From NCBI GenBank assembly GCA_035644895.1, contig DASQNQ010000143.1:1-10780 (forward strand): 10,780 nt of DNA, given 5' to 3'. Each line of letters starts with the position of its first letter. The first letter of the stretch is position 1. The notes under the pieces were generated by a model. It did not search any database, was not told the origin of the DNA, and worked only from the letters and a program-made list of their open reading frames with translations. This DNA comes from Falsiroseomonas sp035644895 (GTDB taxonomy: Bacteria > Pseudomonadota > Alphaproteobacteria > Acetobacterales > Acetobacteraceae). Both the position numbers and the translations under genes were made by a program. Below are positions 1-5,601 of this stretch, one piece after another.

Positions 1-462
1 CTCGCGCAGCTCCTCCATCATCTCGAACTGGTACTCGGAGCCCGGGTAGATGGTGAAGCCGATGGCCGAGCAGCCGAGGCGCAGCGCGTCGGACACCGAG
101 CCGGTGACCGCCTGGTCCTTGGTGGTGGACAGGCTGTTGGAGGAGTTCACCTTCAGGATCGTCGGGATCGCTCCGGCATAGGTCGCGGCCGCGGCCTCGA
201 GCGGGCCGAGCGGCGCGGCATAGGCGTTCAGCCCCGCCTCGATCGCCAGCTCGAAGTGGTAGCGCGGGTCGTAGGCCGCCGGGTTCGGCGCGAAGGACCG
301 CGCCGGGCCGTGCTCGAAGCCCTGGTCCACCGGCAGGATCACCATGTTGCCCGTGCCGCCGAGGCGGCCCTCCATCAGGATGCGGGCGAGGTTCGCCTTG
401 GTGCCCGGATTGTCGCTCTCGTACCAGGAGAGGATCTCCTTCACGCGGGGCGTCAGCTGCAT
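1..462 (-). CDS. Class I fructose-bisphosphate aldolase (DhnA/FbaB type), 3' end outside window
   Basis: Reversible cleavage of fructose 1,6-bisphosphate to dihydroxyacetone phosphate and glyceraldehyde 3-phosphate in the cytoplasm (glycolysis/gluconeogenesis). The first 154 codons are visible, starting from an ATG at 462 with an AAAGGGA-type ribosome binding site about 8 bases upstream. The protein begins MQLTPRVKEILSWYESDN and carries the family segments NMVILPVDQGFEHGPA near residues 39-54, ILKVNSSNSLSTTKDQAVTG near residues 102-121, and AIGFTIYPGSEYQ. These are typical of the DhnA-type class I enzyme, which uses a Schiff-base lysine. That catalytic lysine is expected further downstream, outside the window, so activity cannot be checked here. 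The gene lies 43 bases after a hypothetical gene on the same strand and is probably co-transcribed with it. I leave the symbol blank because fba/fbaB naming varies between lineages. Confidence 0.9.
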   Translation of the reverse strand, partial: MQLTPRVKEILSWYESDNPGTKANLARILMEGRLGGTGNMVILPVDQGFEHGPARSFAPNPAAYDPRYHFELAIEAGLNAYAAPLGPLEAAAATYAGAIPTILKVNSSNSLSTTKDQAVTGSVSDALRLGCSAIGFTIYPGSEYQFEMMEELRE

Positions 463-505
463 CTTCGGGTCCCTTTCCGGCCTGGGCTGTATTCCGCCGC
501 GGGGT

Positions 506-955
506 CTACCCCAGGGTGAACGCCCTGTCATCCGGGGAGGGCGTGCACAGCCACGCCAGCAGCCGCGCCCGGCCGCCGGGTCGGCGGAGGTCCAGGGGGC
601 GGGGGTCGAGCGCCAGCGGGCGGACCGGCAGCAGGAGCGCGCTCACCTCCCGCGCCGCCGATGCCACGGCCGGGAAGGCCGACGTCCCGCCCTCCAGCAC
701 CAGCTCGCGGCAGCCCGCGCGGAGCGCGGCGAGCGCATGGCCCGGTGCGGCGCCGCAGCAGAGCAGGGCGGGCAGATCCCCAGCGCGCGCCGCGAGCGCG
801 AGCCAGGCGCGCGGACCGAGGCTCCCGGCCGCGCCGGGCATCGAGAGCATCGTGAAGCGATGGCCCGCGGCGGCCGCGAGCAGCGCTTCGAGTTCCGCGG
901 CGCCGTGCACGATGACGGCAGGCGGCATCCCGGGCGGAAGGACGCCCGCGCTCAC
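506..955 (-). CDS. Hypothetical protein upstream of the aldolase gene
   Basis: No function recognised. From a GTG at 955 the product is about 149 residues, ending FTLG. It looks like a soluble alpha/beta protein: a strand AVIVHG, a helix ELEALLAAAA, a segment FTMLSMPGAAGSLGP, another strand LPALLCCGAAPGHALAAL, then CRELVLEGG and VSALLLPVRPLALD. I recall similar small uncharacterised proteins in Rhodospirillales, but no family can be named. The start is uncertain. An upstream ATG at 997 is possible, but its first codons (TCT, GCT, TTG, CAT) lack the strong third-position G/C bias of the rest. An ATG at 928 sits just before the first strand but has no ribosome binding site. The gene is on the same strand as the aldolase gene 43 bases downstream, so the two probably share a transcript, and it is divergent from the zapA-side genes. 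Confidence 0.6.
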   Translation of the reverse strand: MSAGVLPPGMPPAVIVHGAAELEALLAAAAGHRFTMLSMPGAAGSLGPRAWLALAARAGDLPALLCCGAAPGHALAALRAGCRELVLEGGTSAFPAVASAAREVSALLLPVRPLALDPRPLDLRRPGGRARLLAWLCTPSPDDRAFTLG

Positions 956-1059
956 CGTTGACCCGCCGCGCCGCGCATGCAAAGCGTCAGAGCACATGGC
1001 GGGCGGGGCCTCAAGCGGGCGCCGCCGGTCCGGGCTTCGGGTAGGGCGGCGAGCGGGAC

Positions 1060-1299
1060 GTGTCGGGCGTGTTTCCGAACCCAAAGGGCACCGATCCCGC
1101 GGGGCAGGCTTTGCTGCGGCTCGAAGCCGCAGTGGAACGGCTGGCCGCAGCAGCGGCGCGGCCCCGGCCGGAGGGCGGCATCCCGCGCGAGGTCGTGCTC
1201 CAGATGGCGGAACGCCTGGACCTGACCATCGCACGCCTGCGTGAGGCGCTCGGGCACGAAGGGCTGGACGGGGTGCCGGGCGCGGCGGAGGAGGAGTAG
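1060..1299 (+). CDS. Small helical (coiled-coil-like) protein upstream of zapA
   Basis: A 79-residue protein of unknown function starting at GTG 1060, with a GAGCGG-type ribosome binding site just upstream. A short N-terminal tail rich in Pro/Gly (GVFPNPKGTDPAGQ) is followed by two amphipathic helices, LLRLEAAVERLAAAAA (about residues 18-33) and VVLQMAERLDLTIARLREAL (about residues 45-64), then an acidic end (EEE). Alphaproteobacteria commonly carry a small coiled-coil protein (DUF4164-like) directly before zapA, and this fits that position and style, although I cannot confirm the family. Its final Glu codons also form the Shine-Dalgarno of zapA, three bases beyond its stop, so the two genes are almost certainly co-translated. 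A role alongside ZapA in division is inference from context only. Confidence 0.7.
   Translation: MSGVFPNPKGTDPAGQALLRLEAAVERLAAAAARPRPEGGIPREVVLQMAERLDLTIARLREALGHEGLDGVPGAAEEE
1287..1296 (+). promoter_or_regulatory. zapA Shine-Dalgarno embedded in upstream stop-proximal codons
   Basis: GGAGGAGGAG is both the Glu-Glu-Glu end of the 79-residue protein and a near-perfect ribosome binding site. Its AGGAGG core at 1289-1294 lies 8 bases before the zapA ATG at 1303. This fixes the zapA start and implies translational coupling. Confidence 0.75.
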
Positions 1300-1302
1300 C
1301 GC

Positions 1303-1638
1303 ATGGGGCAGGTCACGGTGCGCGTCGGCGGCTACAGCCATCCCGTCTCCTGCGAGGACGGGCAGGAGGCGCACCTGTTTTCCCTCGCGCAGGAGGTCGA
1401 CCGGCGCGTCTCCTCCATCAAGGCCATGGGCGGGCAGTTCGGCGAGTCCCGCCTGCTGCTGCTGGCGGCGCTGCTGCTGGCCGATGAGGTCCACGACCTG
1501 AAGGTCGCCCTTGCGCAGGCGCGCGCCGGCGGCGGCGCCCCGGCCGAGGCTGCCGCTCCCGACCCCCGCATGGCGGAGCGGCTGGCCCGCATCGCGGACC
1601 GCATCGAGGGCATTGCCCAGACCCTCGACCGCACCTAA
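1303..1638 (+). CDS. zapA: Cell division protein ZapA
   Basis: ZapA binds FtsZ filaments and promotes their bundling at the cytoplasmic division ring. The product is 111 residues, a usual length for the family. The N-terminal globular part (GQVTVRVGGYSHPVSCEDGQ, residues 2-21, then EAHLFSLAQEVDRRV) matches the ZapA pattern of a beta hairpin followed by the 'L..LA..vD' helix. The second helix, ESRLLLLAALLLADEVHDLK (residues 48-67), has the conserved 'R.l.laAL.ladEl..l' signature and leads into the coiled-coil dimerisation region. An Ala/Gly/Pro-rich linker (about residues 71-88) interrupts that coil before the final helix MAERLARIADRIEGIAQTL. The ATG at 1303 has an excellent Shine-Dalgarno. 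The stop codon TAA (1636-1638) overlaps the -10 box proposed for the following 6S RNA gene. Confidence 0.92.
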   Translation: MGQVTVRVGGYSHPVSCEDGQEAHLFSLAQEVDRRVSSIKAMGGQFGESRLLLLAALLLADEVHDLKVALAQARAGGGAPAEAAAPDPRMAERLARIADRIEGIAQTLDRT

Positions 1639-1641
1639 TTA
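1613..1641 (+). promoter_or_regulatory. Predicted sigma-70-type promoter of the 6S RNA gene
   Basis: A -35-like TTGCCC (1613-1618) and a -10-like TAATTA (1636-1641) are separated by exactly 17 bases. A start about 7 bases further, near 1648, coincides with the first bases of the 6S closing stem (1650). The box is the most AT-rich patch in this area. It overlaps the last zapA codons, and the zapA stop TAA is the first half of the -10 box. The promoter is predicted from sequence only. Confidence 0.55.
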
Positions 1642-1647
1642 GTGCAG

Positions 1648-1833
1648 GCGAGGCTGCCCGGTGCGTCAGGCACTTCATCCCCGGGGCCAATAAGCATCCT
1701 CCGGGAGCTGGCTCTGTCCGGATCGTGGTCCGGGCACCTGGCGCCCACCTGCGCTAGCAGGCCTTGGGAGGATGAGATCGCCAACGGCCAGGGCGGCTTC
1801 GCACCTCTGCCCGGGACACCGGGCCCGCCTCTC
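1648..1833 (+). ncRNA. ssrS: 6S RNA
   Basis: 6S RNA mimics an open promoter and sequesters the housekeeping sigma-70 RNA polymerase holoenzyme. The position between zapA and 5-formyltetrahydrofolate cyclo-ligase is the classic ssrS site in proteobacteria. The sequence folds as the family does. A closing stem pairs GAGG (1650-1653) with CCTC (1828-1831) and GCCCGGTG (1656-1663) with CACCGGGC (1817-1824). Large internal unpaired flanks follow, with GGCC 1685-1688 able to pair with GGCC 1786-1789. A distal stem pairs CATCCTCC (1695-1702) with GGAGGATG (1767-1774), and an apical hairpin has arms 1715-1722 and 1729-1736. The length of about 185 bases is normal. Exact ends are inferred from the stem and the upstream promoter. 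The 3' end lies about 12 bases before the next start codon, so the RNA probably also serves as leader of the cyclo-ligase mRNA. An open frame runs through it but has no coding character. Confidence 0.75.
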
Positions 1834-1845
1834 CAGGTTTCGCCG

Positions 1846-2418
1846 ATGCTGTGCCCGACGCTGCTTGCCGAGATGAAGGCCGAGGCGCGGAGGGGCGCGC
1901 TCGCACGCCGCCAGTCCTGCGACCCCTCGCTTGGCGCAAAGCTGTCCACGATCGTGCTGCAGGAGGCACCGCCGCCGGCCGGCGCCATCGTGGCCGGCTT
2001 CTGGCCGATGGGCCCCGAGATCGACATCCGCCCCTTGCTGCTGGCGCTGCACGAGCGCGGGCACGCCACGCTGCTGCCGGTGACCCCGAAGCGCGGCCTG
2101 CCGCTCGATTTCCGTCGCTGGACGCCGGAGGCGCCGCTTGTCCGCGGGCCCTTCGGCACGCAGGAGCCGGGACCTGGGGCGGAAGCCATGCGCCCGGACT
2201 GGCTGTTGGTGCCGCTGCTGGCCTTCGACCGGGAGGGGCGGCGCCTGGGCTACGGCGCGGGCTACTACGACCGGACGCTCGCCGCCCTGCCGGGCGCCTT
2301 TGCCCTTGGTGTCGGCTATGCGCTGCAGGAGATGCCGGAGGTCCCGGCCGGGCCGGACGACGTGCCGGTGCATGCGGTGGCAACGGAGCGGGAGCTGATC
2401 AGGGTGCCACGCGCTTGA
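1846..2418 (+). CDS. 5-formyltetrahydrofolate cyclo-ligase
   Basis: Converts 5-formyltetrahydrofolate to 5,10-methenyltetrahydrofolate using ATP, returning the stored formyl folate to the one-carbon pool in the cytoplasm. The product is 190 residues, typical for the YgfA/MTHFS family. The N-terminal helix holds the basic MKAEARRGALARR segment (residues 10-22). The middle has IVAGFWPMGPEIDIRPLL (about residues 48-65), matching the family 'y.p...Evdt..ll' substrate-pocket region. The glycine-rich nucleotide-binding signature LGYGAGYYDR is at residues 134-143, followed by the late VPVHAVATE motif (173-181). The frame is open upstream through the 6S RNA, so I chose the ATG at 1846, the first one after the RNA. 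ATG 1873 would lose the conserved N-terminal helix start. zapA-ssrS-cyclo-ligase is a conserved arrangement, and the stop overlaps the start of the next gene. Confidence 0.9.
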   Translation: MLCPTLLAEMKAEARRGALARRQSCDPSLGAKLSTIVLQEAPPPAGAIVAGFWPMGPEIDIRPLLLALHERGHATLLPVTPKRGLPLDFRRWTPEAPLVRGPFGTQEPGPGAEAMRPDWLLVPLLAFDREGRRLGYGAGYYDRTLAALPGAFALGVGYALQEMPEVPAGPDDVPVHAVATERELIRVPRA

Positions 2419-3236
2419 GGATCCTGTTCCTCGGCGACCTCGTCGGGCGGGCGGGGCGCGACGCGGCCGAGGCTGCGATCCCCCGCCTGCGGGAGGCGCT
2501 GCGCCTCGACCTGGTCGTGGTGAACGCGGAGAATGCAAGCCACGGCTTCGGCCTGGCGCCGGAGATGGCCCGCGCCCTGTTCGCGGCGGGCGCGGACTGC
2601 GTCACGCTCGGCAACCATGCGTGGGACCGCAAGGAGATCATCCCCTACATCGAGACAGAGCCGCGCCTGCTGCGCCCGCTGAACTACCCGCCCGGCACGC
2701 CGGGCCGCGGCGCGGCGGTGATCGAGTGCGGCGGCGGGCGCCGCGCGCTGGTGATGAACGCGATGGGCCGGCTGTTCATGGAGGCGCTGGACGACCCGTT
2801 CCGCGGCGTGCAGGCGGCGATCGCCGCGCACCGCATGGGCGCAGGTGGAACGGTCTCGGCCATGGTGCTCGACTTCCACGCCGAGGCGAGTTCGGAGAAG
2901 CTGGCGATGGGCCACTCCTTCGACGGGAAGCTTTCGCTGGTCGTCGGCACGCACACCCACACGCCCTCCGCCGACCACATGATCCTGCCGGAGGGCACGG
3001 CCTACATGACCGATGCCGGCATGTGCGGCGACTACGACAGCGTCATCGGCATGCAGAAGGGCGCGGCGGCCCTGCGATTTTGGCGCAAGGTGCCGGGGGA
3101 GCGCCTGTCGCCCGCCGAGGGGGAAGCCACGGTCTGCGGCGCGTTCGTGGAGACGGACGACGCAACCGGCCTCGCGCGTCGGATCGAGCCGCTGCGCCTC
3201 GGCGGGCGGCTGAGCCAGGCCATGCCGGCTGGCTGA
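2415..3236 (+). CDS. ymdB: YmdB-family metallophosphoesterase (TIGR00282 type), TTG start
   Basis: Dinuclear-metal phosphodiesterase of the YmdB/DR1281 family. The Bacillus member hydrolyses 2',3'-cyclic nucleotides, but the physiological role in alphaproteobacteria is unclear. The product is 273 residues, near the family length. All expected metal or catalytic positions are visible: Asp8 in FLGDLVGRAGR, Glu39-Asn40 in VVVNAENASHGFG, Asn67-His68 in TLGNHAWD, His155 in MVLDFHAEASSEK, and His180/His182 in VVGTHTHTPSADH. The C-terminal region retains MTDAGMCGDYDSVIGM. The start is TTG 2415, because the first beta strand (RILFLGD) follows at once and no ATG or GTG occurs in frame nearby. TTGA overlaps the preceding stop, which implies coupled translation. 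An AGGG at 2401-2404 could serve as ribosome binding site. The symbol reflects family membership, not a tested function. Confidence 0.9.
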   Translation: MRILFLGDLVGRAGRDAAEAAIPRLREALRLDLVVVNAENASHGFGLAPEMARALFAAGADCVTLGNHAWDRKEIIPYIETEPRLLRPLNYPPGTPGRGAAVIECGGGRRALVMNAMGRLFMEALDDPFRGVQAAIAAHRMGAGGTVSAMVLDFHAEASSEKLAMGHSFDGKLSLVVGTHTHTPSADHMILPEGTAYMTDAGMCGDYDSVIGMQKGAAALRFWRKVPGERLSPAEGEATVCGAFVETDDATGLARRIEPLRLGGRLSQAMPAG

Positions 3237-3257
3237 GCCGGGGCGGGCCCTCCGACC

Positions 3258-3275
3258 GCCCGAGTCACCTCGGGC
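3258..3275 (+). terminator. Hairpin just after ymdB, possible terminator
   Basis: A perfect 7-base-pair stem, GCCCGAG (3258-3264) and CTCGGGC (3269-3275), has a TCAC loop and begins 21 bases after the ymdB stop. It lacks a T-tract, so a classical intrinsic terminator is doubtful. The bases also fall inside the LuxR-like remnant on the other strand, where they encode part of LPEVTRA. Confidence 0.25.
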
Positions 3276-3399
3276 AACCCCTGGCCGCACGCGACGCGCA
3301 GCGCGACCGCCGCTTCGGCCGCGGCGAGGCCGGAGATCTGCCGCAGCGCCTCCGGCGGCAGGCCCGGCGCCGCGGCTTCCACGTCCACGATCACGGCAA

Positions 3400-3421
3400 G
3401 GACCGCCAAGGGTGGCGGTCC
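3400..3421. repeat. Strong 9-bp inverted repeat in the gene-poor gap
   Basis: GGACCGCCA (3400-3408) and its perfect complement TGGCGGTCC (3413-3421) are separated by AGGG. There is no T-tract on either side, so it is not a standard terminator. It lies inside the LuxR-like remnant, where it encodes GPPPLAV on the minus strand, so some symmetry may be chance in G+C-rich coding DNA. Confidence 0.4.
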
Positions 3422-3625
3422 GACGAGTTCGGCCGAGAGCGGCCGCACCGGCCTGAGGCTGACCGAAGGCGGAAGGGGTCCATCCGGGCTGTCCACACGG
3501 AGCCTCGGCCGGCCCGTCGCGACGTGCCCCCGGTGCTCACCGTCCCGGTTGTGCGGTGCAGGACAGGCCACGTTTCCGGTTGCGTCCAGCTGCTCAGGCT
3601 TCCGTGATGTTTGGGGATGGGCGTG

Positions 3626-5473
3626 TCATGCCGCATCCGCTTGCCGGGCCAGCTCACGCGCCATCAGCGCGCGCGCCGCCTCGGCCTCCACCGGGCGGCC
3701 GAACAGCCAGCCCTGGCCTTCCTCGCAGCCGAGATGGGCGAGCGCGCGGCGCTGCCCCTCCGTCTCGATGCCCTCAGCCAGCACCTCCAGGTCGAGCGTC
3801 TGGCCGAGGCCGATGATGGTCTGGACGATGGCGCGCGCCTTGGCGTTCGTCGTCAGCTCCGCGACGAAGGCGCGGTCGATCTTGAGTTTGCCGAAGGGGA
3901 AGCGCCAGAGATGTGCGAGGCTCGACCAGCCCGTGCCGAAGTCGTCCATGGCGATCCGGACATGCAGCGCCCGCAGCTCCGCGAGCAGCCACACCATGCT
4001 CTCCGTGTCGCGGCTGAGCACGGTTTCCGTCACCTCGAGCTCCAGCCGCTGCGGCGCGAGGCCGGAGGCCTCCAGCGCGCCCCGCACGGTGCCCACCACG
4101 TCCCCGCGGAACTGCGCCGGAGAGAGGTTCACCGCGATGCCGAGCGGGGCCGGCCAGGTCGCGGCCTCCCGGCAGGCCTCGCGCAGCACCCAGGCGCCGA
4201 TCGGCTCGATCAGCCCCGTCTCCTCGGCGATCGGGATGAACTCCGAGGGGGACACGAAGCCCCGCTCCGGGTGCGGCCAGCGCAGCAGCGCCTCAAACCC
4301 CAGCAGGGCACCATCCGAGAGGCGGTGCTGGGGCTGGTAGTGCAGGCGCAGGCGCCCCTCCTCCAGCGCCTCGCGCAGCTCGGCCTCCATCCGGCGGCGA
4401 CGGCGGAGCCCGGCATCCACCTCCGGCTCGAAGCCGCGGATCGCCGGCGCCGCCTCGGTGCGCGCGCCGTCGAGCGCGTCCTCGGCGTGGCGCAGCAGCG
4501 TGTCCGGATCCTCTCCGTCACCGGGCGAGGTCGCGAAGCCGATGTCGGTCTGCAGGCACACCGACTGCGCGCCGACCTGCACCGGCTCCGCGAGCACGAG
4601 GGCGAGCCGCTCGGCCAGACGCAGCGCGTCGCCAGGCTGGCGCAGCGAGGTCTGCACCACGGCGAAGCGGTCGCCGCCCAGCCGCGCCACCGTGTCCTCG
4701 CGCCGCACGCCCGCGGCCAGCCGCTCCGCCACGGCGCGCAGCGCGATGTCGCCGCCGCGCCCGCCGAGGGTGTCGTTCACCTCGCGAAAGCGGCGGAGGC
4801 GAAGTGCCAGCACTCCCACCCCCCAGCCATGCCGCCGCCCGAGCGCGAGGGCGGCGGCCAGCCTGTCCCGGTATTCCGCATGGTTCGCGAGGCCGGTGAG
4901 CCGGTCGTGCCGGGCCAGGAAGCTCGCCTCCGCCTCGGCGAGACGCAGGCGTCGCGCCCGCTCTCGCAGCGCGTAGCCGAGCAGCAGGACCAACACGCCG
5001 AGCAGGCCGACCAACACCTCCGCCCAGATGATGGTGGAGCGGAGCTGGAAGCGGCGGAGTTCCAGGTCGGGCGCGGCCTCCAGCAGGCCGACGACGCCGC
5101 CTGACACGATCAGCGGCTCGCGGAACACGGTGGCATCAGCGGCCGCGGGCCGTGGCGGGGCGGAGGCGGCCAGGACCTGCGCCCCCGCGCCGTCCAGCAG
5201 CCGCCAGTGCAGCAGGCCGTCCGCAAGCGGGGCGAGGGCCTCGTCGGGCAGCGGCACGCCCGCACGCAGCGCCGCCGCACCCGGGAGGCGGAGGGCCAGT
5301 TCCGTGGCGAGGACGCGGGTGCGCGCCGCCCCTTCCACCGCCAGCAGGCGCTCGACCAGCAGGCGGCTGCCGCCCATCAGGACCGCGACCACCAGGAAGA
5401 GGGCAGCGGCAAGCAGGGCAGGAACCCGGAAGCCTGGGCCGCGGTCGGCAGGGGCAGACAGGAGGTGCGCCAT
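3626..5473 (-). CDS. Membrane-anchored GGDEF(degenerate)-EAL protein, probable c-di-GMP phosphodiesterase
   Basis: A 615-residue inner-membrane signalling protein. Transmembrane segment 1 is at about residues 18-34 (PALLAAALFLVVAVLMG), a periplasmic sensor-like region covers about 35-147, and transmembrane segment 2 is at about 149-168. The GGDEF domain (about 185-345) is degenerate: the signature is RLGGDRF (264-270, Glu replaced by Arg), and the usual metal-binding Asp of the DxD/F motif is absent (LALRLRRFREVND). It is unlikely to make c-di-GMP but may bind nucleotide and regulate. The EAL domain (about 362-610) looks complete: EALLRW (394-399), NLSPAQF (449-455), ELEVTETV (478-485), DDFGTG (510-515), Lys531 in KIDRAF, and AEGIET (566-571). 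Predicted activity is hydrolysis of c-di-GMP to pGpG. The start ATG at 5473 has no clear Shine-Dalgarno. The gene is transcribed alone, divergent from yebC. The periplasmic region matches no sensor I can name. Confidence 0.9.
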   Translation of the reverse strand: MAHLLSAPADRGPGFRVPALLAAALFLVVAVLMGGSRLLVERLLAVEGAARTRVLATELALRLPGAAALRAGVPLPDEALAPLADGLLHWRLLDGAGAQVLAASAPPRPAAADATVFREPLIVSGGVVGLLEAAPDLELRRFQLRSTIIWAEVLVGLLGVLVLLLGYALRERARRLRLAEAEASFLARHDRLTGLANHAEYRDRLAAALALGRRHGWGVGVLALRLRRFREVNDTLGGRGGDIALRAVAERLAAGVRREDTVARLGGDRFAVVQTSLRQPGDALRLAERLALVLAEPVQVGAQSVCLQTDIGFATSPGDGEDPDTLLRHAEDALDGARTEAAPAIRGFEPEVDAGLRRRRRMEAELREALEEGRLRLHYQPQHRLSDGALLGFEALLRWPHPERGFVSPSEFIPIAEETGLIEPIGAWVLREACREAATWPAPLGIAVNLSPAQFRGDVVGTVRGALEASGLAPQRLELEVTETVLSRDTESMVWLLAELRALHVRIAMDDFGTGWSSLAHLWRFPFGKLKIDRAFVAELTTNAKARAIVQTIIGLGQTLDLEVLAEGIETEGQRRALAHLGCEEGQGWLFGRPVEAEAARALMARELARQADAA

Positions 5474-5588
5474 GCACGCAGGATGCGGGCCCGGCCATGA
5501 ACGTTCGGTTGAGGCCGGCGGGGGGGCGCCCCTGTCGCGCCGGCCGGGTTTCGGCTAGACGGCGGCCGATCCAGCCAGGCTCAGGAAC

Positions 5589-5594
5589 AGGAGG
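5589..5594 (+). promoter_or_regulatory. yebC Shine-Dalgarno
   Basis: A perfect AGGAGG lies 7 bases before the ATG at 5602. It fixes the yebC start, although the reading frame is open much further upstream, antisense to the EAL gene. Confidence 0.8.
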
Positions 5595-5601
5595 GGCGGC
5601 G

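Larger units (their letters stand above)
3248..3502 (-). pseudogene. Remnant of a LuxR-type (HTH) regulator, truncated at both ends
   Basis: No intact gene occupies 3237-3625. On the minus strand about 85 codons show the strong third-position G/C bias of neighbouring genes and read like the region just before and into the C-terminal HTH of alphaproteobacterial LuxR-type regulators. A segment LRVDSPDGPLPPSVSLRPVRP is followed by LAVLAVIVDVEAAAPGLPPE and ALRQISGLAAAEAAVALRVA. The family pattern is 'LvlV.DPea...p.ealr.lfgLTpAEArvAlaLa.G.sl.eaA..lgvs', followed by a recognition helix and a 'KTG..RQaeLv' tail. Here the match stops at LPEVTRAVGG, about a dozen bases before the ymdB stop codon, and the frame then runs antisense into ymdB with no further match. 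The upstream part (to 3571) has no recognisable sensor domain. The best reading is a fragment left by deletion. Identification is from memory of the family pattern, so confidence is moderate. A small unrelated protein is the alternative. Confidence 0.4.

Noticed and set aside
1642..1845. N-terminal extension of the cyclo-ligase through an in-frame ATG at 1642
   Set aside because: The extension has no family similarity and coincides with the 6S RNA, whose paired stems explain the sequence. Starting at 1846 gives the normal protein length.
3611..5104. Long plus-strand open frame (about 497 codons) opposite the GGDEF/EAL gene
   Set aside because: It is an antisense shadow of a high-GC gene: composition dominated by Arg/Ala/Pro/His, no domain, no ribosome binding site. 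The minus-strand protein has clear GGDEF/EAL motifs.
5499..5506. GAACGTTC palindrome between the divergent EAL and yebC genes as an operator
   Set aside because: An 8-base palindrome is short and single. It has no second half-site at a useful spacing and matches no site I can name with confidence.
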